From the NCBI RefSeq assembly GCF_038967635.1, contig NZ_CP152413.1, forward strand, positions 5,150,001-5,214,000: a DNA stretch of 64,000 nucleotides, given 5' to 3'. The position numbers were made by a program, and so were the translations under genes. The notes under the pieces were generated by a model. The model did no database searches. It was not told where the DNA came from and was given only the letters and a program-made list of their open reading frames with translations. This DNA is from Bradyrhizobium sp. B124 (lineage in GTDB: Bacteria; Pseudomonadota; Alphaproteobacteria; Rhizobiales; Xanthobacteraceae). This document shows positions 26,418 through 35,961 of the stretch, piece after piece. Position 1 is the stretch's first letter. Each line of letters opens with the position of its first letter.

Positions 26418-27617
26418 ATGAGCATCTTCGAGGGATTGAAGGTCATCGACTGCGGCAGTTTCATCGCCGCGCCAACCGCCGCGACACTGCTGGGAGACTT
26501 CGGCGCCGACGTGATCAAGATCGAACCGCCCGGCGCAGGCGACGCGTTCCGTCAGGTCCCGAAGCTGCCGGGCATGCCGAGATCCGACCAACCATATGGC
26601 TGGCTGCTCGACAACCGCAACAAGCGCGGCCTTGCGCTCGATCTATCGAAGCCCGAAGGCCAGGCGGTGCTGCATCGCCTGGCCTCCACCGCGGATGTGT
26701 TCATCACCAATTATCCGCTCGCCGTCCGCAGGAAGCTGGCGATCAGCTACGAGCGGCTTGCCGCGGCGAATGATCGGCTGATCTACGCATCCTTCACCGG
26801 CTATGGCGAAACCGGCGACGAGGCGGGAAAGCCGGGCTTCGATGTCACTGCCTACTGGGCGCGTTCAGGCCTGATGGACATGGTGCGAAGCGACGCCAGC
26901 ACGCCGCCGGCGCGGGCGCTCGCCGGCATGGGCGATCACCCGTCGGGCGTTTCGCTGTTCGCGGCCGTAGCGGTGGCGCTGTATCAGCGCGAGCGGACCG
27001 GCCGCGGCACCCAGGTCGGCTCCTCGCTGCTCGCCAACGGCGTCTGGTCGAACGGCATCATGGCGCAGGCGGCGCTGTGCGGGGCGACGTTCACGCCGCG
27101 GCCACCGCGCGAGAATCTGTTCAATGCGCTCGGCTGCTACTACCGCTGCCGCGACGGCCGCTGGCTGCTGCTCGCGATCGTCAATGAACAGCGCGACTTT
27201 CCGACCGTGGCGAAATGCCTGGGCCTCGACAACCTGCTCACTGATCCGCGCTTTGCCAAGCAGGCCGATCGCTTCGCCCGTTCCGCGGAACTGATCGCTC
27301 TGTTCGACGCGGCATTCGCGACGCGGGACCGGGACGAATGGCGGGCGTGCCTCGATGAAGCCGGTATCGTCTTCGAATGCGTTGCCGAGATGAGCGACCT
27401 GTGCGCCGACCGGCAAATGCTGGCAGCCGGCGTGCTGGTGCCGTTCGAGAACGACGAGATGCTGACCATCGACAGCCCGTTCTTCGTCGACGGTGCGACC
27501 AAGGTGAAGCCGCGCAAGGCGCCCGCGGTCGGCGAGCACAGCACACAGATCTTGCGCGAGGCCGGCTACGATGACGCAGCCATCGCCGGGATGCGCGAAA
27601 GCAAGATCCTGGCATGA
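26418..27617 (+). CDS. Family III CoA-transferase (CaiB/BaiF type)
   Basis: 399 residues. LKVIDCGSFIAAPTAATLLGDFGADVIKIEPP is the family N-terminus, LLDNRNKRGLALDL follows, and the catalytic Asp is D142 in GKPGFDVTAYWARSG. These enzymes move CoA between acyl-CoA and a free acid. It is the third gene of the decarboxylase operon, 109 bases after the dehydrogenase gene. Its likely role is to release the free beta-keto acid for the decarboxylase or to activate its substrate. Confidence 0.88.
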   Translation: MSIFEGLKVIDCGSFIAAPTAATLLGDFGADVIKIEPPGAGDAFRQVPKLPGMPRSDQPYGWLLDNRNKRGLALDLSKPEGQAVLHRLASTADVFITNYPLAVRRKLAISYERLAAANDRLIYASFTGYGETGDEAGKPGFDVTAYWARSGLMDMVRSDASTPPARALAGMGDHPSGVSLFAAVAVALYQRERTGRGTQVGSSLLANGVWSNGIMAQAALCGATFTPRPPRENLFNALGCYYRCRDGRWLLLAIVNEQRDFPTVAKCLGLDNLLTDPRFAKQADRFARSAELIALFDAAFATRDRDEWRACLDEAGIVFECVAEMSDLCADRQMLAAGVLVPFENDEMLTIDSPFFVDGATKVKPRKAPAVGEHSTQILREAGYDDAAIAGMRESKILA

Positions 27618-27954
27618 TACGCTGACCACGAGACGACGCCTGCCGCCTTCATCGCGCGCACGAGAAAGGCCGCGCCCTCGGGTGAGGAGCGCGGCCAGTC
27701 TCGAGGCGCCCGAACCGGGGGGCACCACAGCGGCGATGCGGCGCAGCTGAGGTTCGGAGGACGCCCCCGAGCAGAAACGATCAGCGCCCGACGTGTCCCC
27801 TACTCCTTGATCAGCCATCGCGCTTACTGTCGAAGGCCAATCTATGCATGGAGTTCGACCGCGAGGAGGTTCGACGAGGCCGGTTCGGAGGTGACTTATG
27901 GACGGCGCGGCGTAACGAACGGCCGGACGCGGCAACGTCCTACCCGCACGGCCT
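27618..27954. other. Convergent non-coding stretch with a strong hairpin
   Basis: 337 bases between the CoA-transferase and AraC paralogue 3, convergent. A perfect 8-bp stem, GGCCGCGC (27668-27675) with GCGCGGCC (27689-27696), lies 50 bases after the CoA-transferase stop and is a possible terminator without a T-run. I see no gene in the rest. Confidence 0.45.
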
Positions 27955-29028
27955 TCACATCGGCGAAGAGACCCGGAAGTCGGATGGGCTCTTTCCGGTC
28001 CAGCGGATGAAGGCATGCCGGAAGTTGGCGGCGTCGCTATAGCCCAGCCGGTTCGCGATCTCCTCGTTGGTCATCGCGGTCTTGCGCAGATATTCGATCG
28101 CAAGCCGCGTCCGCACCTCCGCGAGCAGCTCACGATATGATGTATCTTCCGCTTCGAGCTTCCGCCGCAGCGCGCGAGGATGCATCGAAAGCCTCTCGGC
28201 AATCGCCTCGATGTTCGGATACCTGCCGGGCTGCTCGATCAGCACCCGCCTGACATCGGCAGCGATCCCGCCCGCATGATTGACCTCGGACAACACCTGC
28301 TCGCACATCTCGCGCGCCATTCCGTGGGTGCGAGAATCCGCCAACGCCACCGGCCCGTCGGCCTGCGACAGCTGGTACCTGTACTCGTTGCCGCGCTGGC
28401 GAAACAAGACCGGGCAGTCAAAGATCACCTGGTAGGCGCGGGCATGCGCCGGTTCGCCATAGGCGAGGGAAATCTGCGAGAAGCGGAATGACTCGCCCGC
28501 CAGGTCCTTCATCGTTGTCAAATGCGACGAAAGGGCGAACTCGGCCGCAAAGCGATGCACGTCCTGCGTCGGATTCGGCCAATGCAACGGCTCGAACGCA
28601 CAGACGACCGCCGCACCGTCATACGAGTATTTCGCATCGCACAGCGGGCCAACGACCCGAAGGTATCGATTGGCGAAGGCGCGCGCATCGTCATAGGTCG
28701 CGCTGCTCAGCAACGCATATCCGTACATTCCGTGCGCCGTCACCCGCATGCGCTGTCCGGCATGGAGTGCAACGGTCGGTTCGTTCGACAGCCGCAATGC
28801 ATTGCGAACCACGATGTCGATCTGCCGGTACGAGATACGCGTCGTGTGAGCTTCGAGCTGATCCTCGGTCAAGCCGGTGCCCGCCAGCGCCACGGACGAT
28901 CGGACCTGTTGCCTGCCGAGCTCGGCGATGATGGCAGCAATCAACTGCGCCGAATACACATGCTGGTCGAAATCCGGCGGCAATTGACATTCCGGCACGG
29001 CGTCTCGCAGACGCCTTCCAGCGCTCAT
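27955..29028 (-). CDS. AraC-family regulator, paralogue 3
   Basis: 357 residues. Same architecture as paralogues 1 and 2: RISYRQIDIVVRNALRLSNE and RMRVTAHGMYGYALLSS in the N-terminal sensor, NEEIANRLGYSDAANFRHAF in the DNA-binding domain. It is closest to paralogue 2 (LLAEVR-RLAIEYLRKT-MTNEEIA is shared). The three genes bracket the decarboxylase operon on both sides. No 36-bp box is visible upstream of this copy. Confidence 0.88.
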   Translation of the reverse strand: MSAGRRLRDAVPECQLPPDFDQHVYSAQLIAAIIAELGRQQVRSSVALAGTGLTEDQLEAHTTRISYRQIDIVVRNALRLSNEPTVALHAGQRMRVTAHGMYGYALLSSATYDDARAFANRYLRVVGPLCDAKYSYDGAAVVCAFEPLHWPNPTQDVHRFAAEFALSSHLTTMKDLAGESFRFSQISLAYGEPAHARAYQVIFDCPVLFRQRGNEYRYQLSQADGPVALADSRTHGMAREMCEQVLSEVNHAGGIAADVRRVLIEQPGRYPNIEAIAERLSMHPRALRRKLEAEDTSYRELLAEVRTRLAIEYLRKTAMTNEEIANRLGYSDAANFRHAFIRWTGKSPSDFRVSSPM

Positions 29029-29199
29029 GGTCGTATTCCTCCCTAGGCTTGGAGTCTTGCTTAAATCGAAATCATTCGCAATGCTGGCGGCAGCTGGCCG
29101 GCTACCCCTATCCCCAGCAACGGGCAGCGCGCAGCGGATCGTATCCAGCGATGCCGAATTCGGTCGCGATGTATTTCGTCGGCGCCGCCGTGCTTCTGG

Positions 29200-30597
29200 T
29201 CAGCATTCCACGACGTTCACCGCGAGCCCGCCCAGCGACGTCTCCTTGTATTTGGATTTCATGTCTTCGCCGGTCTGCAGCATCGTCTTGATGACGGCAT
29301 CAAGCGAGACATAGTGCTTGCCGTCGCCACGCAGCGCCATTCGGGCGGCGTTGATGGCCTTGACCGCCCCCATCGCATTGCGCTCGATGCAAGGGATTTG
29401 CACCAAACCACCGACCGGATCGCAAGTGAGACCGAGATTGTGCTCCATCCCGATCTCGGCGGCGTTCTCGACCTGGGCCGGCGCACCGCCGAGCACGGCC
29501 GTCAGCCCGCCTGCGGCCATCGAGCAGGCGACGCCGACCTCGCCCTGACACCCGACTTCCGCGCCGGAGATCGAGGCATTCGCCTTGTAAAGCATGCCGA
29601 TCGCAGCCGCCGTGAGCAGGAAGGTAACGACGCCGTCGTCGGTCGCGCCCGGACAGAACTTGACGTAGTAATGCAGCACCGCCGGGATCACGCCGGCGGC
29701 GCCGTTGGTCGGCGCGGTCACGATCCGTCCGCGCGCTGCGTTCTCCTCGTTCACCGCCATCGCGAAGGCGTTGACCCAATCCATCGCCGCCAGCGGATCG
29801 ACGCTCTCGGTGTCGCTGTTGCGGGCTGACAGTTCGCGATAGAGAGCCGGCGCGCGACGCCGAATGTTCAGCGGCCCAGGCAGCGGTTCAGCCGCGCTAG
29901 CATTGTCGATCCCGAAGCCGCGGTCGACGCATTGCTTCATCGTCTCCCAGATCTTCAGGAGGCCGGAACGGACGTCAGCGTCGGTGCGATGCACGCACTC
30001 ATTGGCCAGCACCATGTCGGCGATCGAGCGCCCGCTCGACTGCGCGCGTTCGACCAGCTCGGCGCCGGTGCCGAACGGATACGGCCAAACCGGAAGCTCG
30101 CCGCCTGCGCCGCCAGCCAAGTCGCCCAAGCCGCGCTCGATCACGAACCCGCCGCCGATCGAGAAGTAATAGCGCTCCGCCAGCAGACTGCCGTCGGCCG
30201 TGAACGCCACAAGACGAATCCCGTTGGGGTGTTCCGGCAGCGCGCTGTCGGGCTGGAAGATGATATCGCGCCCGCGCCGGAACGGGACCGGGTGAACATT
30301 GAGCAGCCGCAACTCGCCGGACCGCCGGATATCCGCAAGCTGCGGCGCCACCTGGGCCGGATCGACCGTATCGGGCTTTTCGCCGAGCAGGCCGAGGATC
30401 ACGCCGAGATCGGTCGCATGCCCGCGCCCGGTCGCGCCCAGCGAGCCATAGAGGTCGGCGCGGACCTGCGCTGTCCTGGAAAGAAGGCCATCGCGCTCGA
30501 GCGCGCGGACGAATTGTCCGGCCGCGCGCATCGGCCCCACCGTATGCGAACTCGAGGGGCCGATACCGATCTTGAATATGTCGAAGACCGAAAGCAT
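29200..30597 (-). CDS. sdaA: L-serine ammonia-lyase, single-chain iron-sulphur type
   Basis: 465 residues from the ATG that overlaps the stop of the amidohydrolase gene (TGATG). N-terminal [23 protein letters not shown] is diagnostic; [16 protein letters not shown] and [18 protein letters not shown] carry the cysteines for the 4Fe-4S cluster. It deaminates L-serine to pyruvate and ammonia. Tight coupling to an amidohydrolase and a permease gene suggests that the serine comes from an imported conjugate. Full length for the family. Confidence 0.92.
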   Translation of the reverse strand: MLSVFDIFKIGIGPSSSHTVGPMRAAGQFVRALERDGLLSRTAQVRADLYGSLGATGRGHATDLGVILGLLGEKPDTVDPAQVAPQLADIRRSGELRLLNVHPVPFRRGRDIIFQPDSALPEHPNGIRLVAFTADGSLLAERYYFSIGGGFVIERGLGDLAGGAGGELPVWPYPFGTGAELVERAQSSGRSIADMVLANECVHRTDADVRSGLLKIWETMKQCVDRGFGIDNASAAEPLPGPLNIRRRAPALYRELSARNSDTESVDPLAAMDWVNAFAMAVNEENAARGRIVTAPTNGAAGVIPAVLHYYVKFCPGATDDGVVTFLLTAAAIGMLYKANASISGAEVGCQGEVGVACSMAAGGLTAVLGGAPAQVENAAEIGMEHNLGLTCDPVGGLVQIPCIERNAMGAVKAINAARMALRGDGKHYVSLDAVIKTMLQTGEDMKSKYKETSLGGLAVNVVEC

Positions 30598-31766
30598 CAG
30601 GCAGCAGGCAGTTGTTGCTTCACCAACTCGACCCAATAGGCGGCGCCGAGCGGCAGGATGGCGTCATTGAAATCGTAGTATGGATTGTGCAACGGCGGAT
30701 CATTGGCGGTCTCGCCCGCACCGATGCAGATGTAAGCTCCCGGGCGCTCTTGCAGCATGAAGGCGAAATCCTCCGATCCCATCGCCGGCTTGATGTCGGT
30801 TTGCACCTGTTCGACGCCGACGAGGTTTGCGGCTGCCGACGCCGCGGCATCGGTTTCCGCGGGCGTGTTGATCACCCCCGGATAACCCCGCATGTAGCCC
30901 AGATCGATCTTTGCGCCATGGGTTTGCGCCACGCCGGCGCAGACCTGCTTCATGGCGGCCTCGACCTGATCCTGTATCTCGGCGTCCAGCGTTCTCACCG
31001 TGCCACGTAGTGTAACGGTTTCGGGCACCACGTTCCAGGTGTCGCCGCCATGGATCTGGGTGACGCTCACGACAGCGGCGTCCATTGCGCCGATGCGGCG
31101 GCTCACGATGCCCTGTAGAGCGGAGACGAGATCGGCCGACACCAGGATCGAGTCGATGCCCTTCTCCGGCGTCGCGGCATGACAACCGCTCCCGGTCACG
31201 ACGATCTCGAAGGTATCGAGGAAGGCCGTCGCGATGCCGGTCCGGATCGCGAATTTTCCGCGCGGGATATTCGGAATGTTATGCATCCCGTAGACCGCGT
31301 CGGCGGGAAACATCTTGAACAACCCCTCCTCGACCATTTTCTTGCCGCCGCCTTCATTCTCCTCGGCGGGCTGGAAAACGAAATGGACGGTGCCGCGGAA
31401 CGGCCGGTGACGGGCGAGCTGCACGGCAGCTCCGAGCAGCATTGTGGTGTGGCCATCATGGCCACAGCCGTGCATCTTGTCGGCGCGGGTTGACTTGTGG
31501 ACGCGGTCCCCGAGTTCCTGGAGATCAAGCGCGTCCATGTCGGCGCGCAGCGCGATCGTCGGGCCTTCGCCATTCTTCAGCGTTCCGACCACGCCGGTTC
31601 CGCCGAGGCCGCGATGGACCGGGATCTGCATCTCCATCAGCGCATCGGCCACGAGCTGGGCGGTGCGGTGCTCCTGGAACGCGGTTTCCGGGTTGGCATG
31701 GATATCATGACGCCAATCCAGCATCCGGGCACAGATATCATCGGCGATTCCAAACTTCTTTGACAT
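30597..31766 (-). CDS. M20-family amidohydrolase (aminoacylase/hippuricase type)
   Basis: 389 residues from the ATG at 31766 (GGTGGA upstream); a GTG four codons earlier is an alternative. Metal-site motifs are [17 protein letters not shown] (including the Cys ligand), [18 protein letters not shown] and [15 protein letters not shown], with MGSEDFAF near the C-terminus, the HipO/aminoacylase pattern. It would hydrolyse an N-acyl amino acid. The position where relatives have GGHAA reads GCHAA. It sits 22 bases after the DUF3100 gene and overlaps sdaA. Confidence 0.9.
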   Translation of the reverse strand: MSKKFGIADDICARMLDWRHDIHANPETAFQEHRTAQLVADALMEMQIPVHRGLGGTGVVGTLKNGEGPTIALRADMDALDLQELGDRVHKSTRADKMHGCGHDGHTTMLLGAAVQLARHRPFRGTVHFVFQPAEENEGGGKKMVEEGLFKMFPADAVYGMHNIPNIPRGKFAIRTGIATAFLDTFEIVVTGSGCHAATPEKGIDSILVSADLVSALQGIVSRRIGAMDAAVVSVTQIHGGDTWNVVPETVTLRGTVRTLDAEIQDQVEAAMKQVCAGVAQTHGAKIDLGYMRGYPGVINTPAETDAAASAAANLVGVEQVQTDIKPAMGSEDFAFMLQERPGAYICIGAGETANDPPLHNPYYDFNDAILPLGAAYWVELVKQQLPAA

Positions 31767-31788
31767 GCGTTGGTCCACCTGTCCTTGG

Positions 31789-33138
31789 CTAGCGATGGAA
31801 GAATTCGGCGATCAATGTCGCACCGAGGAACGTGCCCGCGGCCGCCGTCAGCGAGACCACCACGATACGCCAGCTCAGCTTCCTGAAGATCGGAAGATCC
31901 TTGGCGACCGAGAAGCCGGCGAGCGTCAGCACGGGGGTCGTGAAAGCCAGGAAGTTCAGCTTGTCGACCGAGCCGATCATCGCGTTGGAGAACGGCAGCA
32001 GGCCGGGAATACCGAGCACGGTGGTGACCGCGACCAGGATCAGGATGTGCGGCACTTTCGACAGCAGACGGGCAAGGACGTCCACCAGCAGCACCACCGC
32101 GAGCACGACCAGGAGGCCTGCGCCCGATTCCAGCAGCGGAACCTTGTAGGTGAGCGAATTGCCGATCAGGACGCCGCCCGCGACGGTGATCCAGGCGAGC
32201 AGCGAGTCGGAGAAGCCGAACGTTGCGTGCTTTGTCTCGCCGGCGCTGGCGATCGAGGGCCCGAGGTTTCCCGACGAGAAGTTCGAGAACCGGCCGAGCA
32301 CGGGCTCCAGCCTGTCATACAGCCAGGAGCACACCGGCAGCGAGAAGAACAAGGCGAAATAGAAGCCGAGAACGGCGGTCATCAGGTTCGCCGCCGAGGC
32401 GATCGCAATCAGCTCCTTCGCCATCTCGGGTGGATTGTGGCCGTTGATGGTGCCGATCGCGGCCGCCATCATGCTGCCCGAGCCGACGCCAGCGCCCATC
32501 GCGAGCGACCGCGGATCGAAGATGTGCAAACTGGCGACAAAGCCGGCCAATAGCGCGATGAACAGCGCACCAAGCACGGTGCCGGTGATGTACTCGGCCA
32601 GCACGCCGCGCCCTTCGGCGGAGTTCATGCCGTATTTCTCGCCGATGATCACCATGTTGCCTTCACGGCCGATCGAGAAGGTCGCGCCGACCGCTTCGCG
32701 CTTAACCCCGAGCAAGAGCGCAATCGGCAGGCCGAGGACGAGCGTGCCGAAGGTGTGCCCGAGCTCCTGGAAGATCAACGCCCAGCCGGCCTTTTGCACC
32801 TCCGGCAGCGCGCCGCCGACCGTGAATGCCATCTTGATCACGAAGAGCAGCAGGCCTGCGTTGAGCAATTGTCCCGCATAGGTCTGCAGGCCGGGCCCGA
32901 TCCGCGCGGCGGCAGGCAGATAACGCGCTGAGAGGCCCCATGCGGCCGCAATCAGCAGCGCCCACACCATCGGTTGAAGCAGCACCTTGCCCGGTCCGAT
33001 CTGGAACTGGACGATCCCGACCGTCTCGGCGACGGCAACGATGATCAGAACGGCAACGAACAGCGTGAGCTTGCCGGTGCTTGCGGGATTGACCGCCGGG
33101 GCGGCCAGGTCTGCGGAAGGCGAAGAGGTCGACGTCAT
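31789..33138 (-). CDS. DUF3100-family membrane protein, putative permease
   Basis: 449 residues from the ATG at 33138, with a GGAGGTG site upstream. It is strongly hydrophobic with roughly ten membrane helices; FQIGPGKVLLQPMVWALLI, SIGREGNMVIIGEKYGM and AMGAGVGSGSMMAAAIGT are the landmark stretches. I identify it with DUF3100 by its overall pattern, not a search. The family has no established substrate. Being first in an operon with an N-acyl amino acid hydrolase and serine dehydratase suggests import of the substrate of those enzymes. Confidence 0.75.
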   Translation of the reverse strand: MTSTSSPSADLAAPAVNPASTGKLTLFVAVLIIVAVAETVGIVQFQIGPGKVLLQPMVWALLIAAAWGLSARYLPAAARIGPGLQTYAGQLLNAGLLLFVIKMAFTVGGALPEVQKAGWALIFQELGHTFGTLVLGLPIALLLGVKREAVGATFSIGREGNMVIIGEKYGMNSAEGRGVLAEYITGTVLGALFIALLAGFVASLHIFDPRSLAMGAGVGSGSMMAAAIGTINGHNPPEMAKELIAIASAANLMTAVLGFYFALFFSLPVCSWLYDRLEPVLGRFSNFSSGNLGPSIASAGETKHATFGFSDSLLAWITVAGGVLIGNSLTYKVPLLESGAGLLVVLAVVLLVDVLARLLSKVPHILILVAVTTVLGIPGLLPFSNAMIGSVDKLNFLAFTTPVLTLAGFSVAKDLPIFRKLSWRIVVVSLTAAAGTFLGATLIAEFFHR

Positions 33139-33254
33139 GATGCTGGACACCTCCAGAAAATGATTGCGAGGCAATGCGGTGAACGGTGAACCAACTTGCG
33201 CGCGCAGCATCGGGGAGAAAGCATCTTGCATCAATGATCGTGCCGTCCCGTTTC

Positions 33255-33273
33255 TGTTGCATTTTTTGCAACA
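33255..33273. promoter_or_regulatory. Inverted repeat upstream of the DUF3100 operon
   Basis: TGTTGCA (33255-33261), five T, TGCAACA (33267-33273): a perfect 7-bp palindrome 117 bases upstream of the DUF3100 start codon, in a gap of 244 bases. It has the look of an operator for a dimeric regulator. No regulator gene is adjacent. Confidence 0.45.
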
Positions 33274-33382
33274 CTGGCGGGCCGAAGATCCAGCCCGCGA
33301 AAGCCGGCATGACCGCGACGTTACCGTTATCGATGCGAACGGCGCGAGGACGGCGAAGCCATTCCTCGGCTAGTCCCCCATG

Positions 33383-33961
33383 CTAGTCGATCGCTCCGGA
33401 CGAGCCGCCCGGTTCGAGCTTCTGCACATCCGCCACGCTGACGCCAAGCACCACGATGTCGTGCGTCTTGCCCTGAAGGTCTTTCACCTGGTCGCGCAAC
33501 AGAGCTTCGGCGCGGAAGCCGAGTGCTTCGAAAATCGCGATCGCGCGGGTCTGGTCGGACGTCATCTGCACTGTCAGGCGTTCCAGGCCCATCGACAGCG
33601 CGAGGTCAAACGCCTCATTGGAAAGAGCCCGTCCGATGCCGGTGCCGCGCACATGCGAGGCGATCACGGTCCTGATCTCGCCGACATGGGCCGACCACGA
33701 CATGGGGTCCCGCACGATCGTGCCGCACCCCACAACGATGTCGTCCTTGACCACCAGCAGGCTGACGATCGAGCCGCGCTCGATCTCCTTGATCCATGCC
33801 GAGAGCACCTTCGGCTCACGGATATTCCGCGGAAGGAACAGCATGTCGTGCACGGCAAGCGCGTTGGCAAACTTCAGGACGGCGGCCTCGTCGGCAGGCC
33901 CCATCAACCGAAACTCGACGTCCCCGCTCTCGAAGTTGACGCGACGCGGATAGGATCGCAT
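33383..33961 (-). CDS. GNAT-family N-acetyltransferase
   Basis: 192 residues from the second ATG (33961), which has TGAGGAACACC before it; the ATG at 33976 is possible. The acetyl-CoA binding motif is SHVRGTGIGRALSNEAFD (R/Q-x-x-G-x-G/A), followed by the beta-5 region LTVQMTSDQTRAIAIFEALGF. It transfers an acetyl group to an unknown amine. Divergent from the acyl-CoA ligase that follows. Confidence 0.85.
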   Translation of the reverse strand: MRSYPRRVNFESGDVEFRLMGPADEAAVLKFANALAVHDMLFLPRNIREPKVLSAWIKEIERGSIVSLLVVKDDIVVGCGTIVRDPMSWSAHVGEIRTVIASHVRGTGIGRALSNEAFDLALSMGLERLTVQMTSDQTRAIAIFEALGFRAEALLRDQVKDLQGKTHDIVVLGVSVADVQKLEPGGSSGAID

Positions 33962-34095
33962 CTTGGTGTTCCTCATGCAGATCGTTCACTCAATCCGAAA
34001 TCCAGACTTCGCCACAACCACCTTGTGGGGATCGTAGCGCTTTTTCTGCCTGTCCTGCGCGCAGGAGCCGGATCAGGCAAGCCGGGTGTACCGAT

Positions 34096-34131
34096 GTCCT
34101 AATATAACTCCCGAAACGGCCCGTTTGCACC
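34096..34131 (+). promoter_or_regulatory. 36-bp conserved box, copy e (acyl-CoA ligase promoter)
   Basis: GTCCTAATATAA to CCCGTTTGCACC, then TTTC and TAAGCC at 34154-34159, exactly the spacing of copies b and c. It is the most divergent copy in its middle. The ligase ATG at 34168 is only nine bases beyond the hexamer, so translation would be leaderless or start slightly later. Confidence 0.5.
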
Positions 34132-34167
34132 TTTCCGTCTCGATATGAGCACATAAGCCTGGCGACA

Positions 34168-35781
34168 ATGATCATGAGCGCTTCCAACGACAACCTCGAA
34201 CGACCGCTGCACGAAATACTGCGAAGCCATGCCCGTGAGCGGCCGGAGAAACCGGCCTGCATCTGGTATGGCCGCGCCATCACGTTCCTCGAGCTCGACC
34301 GCGCGAGTGATGCATTCGCGGCGCGCCTGCAACAGCTCGGCGTCGCCAAAGGCGAGCCGGTCGCATTGTTCATGAACAACTGCCCGCAATATCTGATGGC
34401 GCAATACGGCATCCAGAAGATCGGCGCCATTGCCTCGCCCTGCGGGGCGCTGAACAAGGAGCACGAGCTCGCCTACCAGCTCGACGATCTCGGCGCGCGC
34501 GTGATCGTCGCGGCTGAACCGCTATTGCCGATCGTAGGTCAGGTCCGCGACAAGACGAAGCTCGAGCATGTCTTCGTGGTCCGCTACCCGGACCTGCTGC
34601 CCGAGCGGCCACCGATCGGCGTTCCGGATGAACTGCTCGCATCCGGCTCCGAGCCGGCGGATACGGCCGGCGAAATTGAGGACTTCCTCTCCGTCGCTGC
34701 AAGCGGCGCGGCGCCCCGCGATGTCGCGATCGACATGAACGATACGGCGCTGATGATCTACACGTCGGGCAGCACGGGCCGGCCCAAGGGAGCGATGCTG
34801 TCCTATCGCAACGTTATTTTCAAGACGGCCGCGACCGTGAACTGCAACGGGATCGGCAGCGATGACGTGCTGCTCTCGATCGCGCCGCTGTATCACATCG
34901 CCGGCATGGTGATGGGCGTGAATGCACCGGTCTACGCCGGCGCGACGTCCGTGCTGCTGTACCGGTTCGATCCGCTCGTGACGGCAGAGGCGATCGACCG
35001 CTATCAGGTAAGCTGGTGGTACAGCGTGGCGCCGATGAACGTCGCGATCACGCAGCTCTCGAACATTTCCGACTTCGAATTGAGGAGCCTCCGCGTCAAT
35101 CCCGTGACCAGTTTCGGTATCGACTGGACCGAAGCGCTTGCCAGGCAGTGGCAGGCCGTCGCGTCGAACTGCGAGAGCTTCGAGGCGGCGTATGGGCTGA
35201 CCGAGACCCACACGGTCGACACCTTCATGCCGCGCAACGCAATACGCTGGGGTACCCACGGCAGGCCGGTGCCCGGCAACGAGATCCGGATCGTCGATCC
35301 CGACTCCGGCGCAGACCAGCCAGCCGGCGTCCCGGGCGAAATCGTGATCCGCGGCCCGGGCGTATTCAAGGGCTACCGCAATCGTCCTGATGCGACCGCG
35401 GAGGCGCTGCGCGATGGCTGGCTGCACACCGGCGACATGGGCCGCCTCGATGCCGAGGGCTATCTGACCTTCATGGGACGCTTCAAGGAGATGATCAAGG
35501 TCTCCGGCTACAGCGTCTTCCCGGAAGAGGTCGAATCGATTCTGAACAAGCACCCCGACGTGGCGGCGTCAGCCGTGATCGGCGCGCCCGACGCAACCAA
35601 GGGCGAGGTGGTCAAGGCCTTCATCGTGCTGGCCCCGCGTGCCGAACTGGACACCGCCCAGCTCGTGGCATGGGCGCGCCAGAACATGGCGCCTTACAAG
35701 GTACCGCGCGATGTCAGCTTCGTTACCGAGTTGCCGCGCTCACCGGCCGGCAAGCTGTTGCGGCGGTTGCTCAAGGACTGA
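34168..35781 (+). CDS. AMP-forming acyl-CoA ligase
   Basis: 537 residues. ATP-binding motif IYTSGSTGRPKGAML at about 197-211, AYGLTETHT, GWLHTGDMGRLDAEGYL and the hinge/C-terminal GRFKEMIKVSGYSVFPEEVE; catalytic Lys in SPAGKLLRRLL. It activates a carboxylic acid of unknown type to its CoA ester. An ATG two codons later (MSASND) is also possible. Its promoter carries a copy of the 36-bp box, linking it to the lipid and decarboxylase operons. Confidence 0.9.
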   Translation: MIMSASNDNLERPLHEILRSHARERPEKPACIWYGRAITFLELDRASDAFAARLQQLGVAKGEPVALFMNNCPQYLMAQYGIQKIGAIASPCGALNKEHELAYQLDDLGARVIVAAEPLLPIVGQVRDKTKLEHVFVVRYPDLLPERPPIGVPDELLASGSEPADTAGEIEDFLSVAASGAAPRDVAIDMNDTALMIYTSGSTGRPKGAMLSYRNVIFKTAATVNCNGIGSDDVLLSIAPLYHIAGMVMGVNAPVYAGATSVLLYRFDPLVTAEAIDRYQVSWWYSVAPMNVAITQLSNISDFELRSLRVNPVTSFGIDWTEALARQWQAVASNCESFEAAYGLTETHTVDTFMPRNAIRWGTHGRPVPGNEIRIVDPDSGADQPAGVPGEIVIRGPGVFKGYRNRPDATAEALRDGWLHTGDMGRLDAEGYLTFMGRFKEMIKVSGYSVFPEEVESILNKHPDVAASAVIGAPDATKGEVVKAFIVLAPRAELDTAQLVAWARQNMAPYKVPRDVSFVTELPRSPAGKLLRRLLKD

Positions 35782-35961
35782 CGCTGCAGCGAGTTTGCCC
35801 CGACCGGCCGACGGCGCCAGCCAGAAATCCCGATCGGCCATGTCCCAAAATCACTCCCAATTTGGTCCGACAGCACCTTTTCGGGAATCGATGTCCATTG
35901 GACATGTCAATTTTTGGATCCCCGGCGATTCATCGATAAAGAGCAGATTGCAGCCTGCGAC
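35782..35961. promoter_or_regulatory. Gap with an ATGTCCA/TGGACAT palindrome
   Basis: 180 bases downstream of the ligase gene. At 35891-35905 a perfect 7-bp palindrome, ATGTCCA-T-TGGACAT, is followed by GTCAATTTTT. It could be an operator for the small frame that follows. Nothing else recognised. Confidence 0.3.

Noticed and set aside
25237..26421. A 394-codon open frame overlapping the 3-hydroxyacyl-CoA dehydrogenase gene in another frame
   Set aside because: Its composition (Arg/Gly/Ala-rich, no motifs) is that of a shadow; the overlapped frame has complete NAD and substrate motifs.
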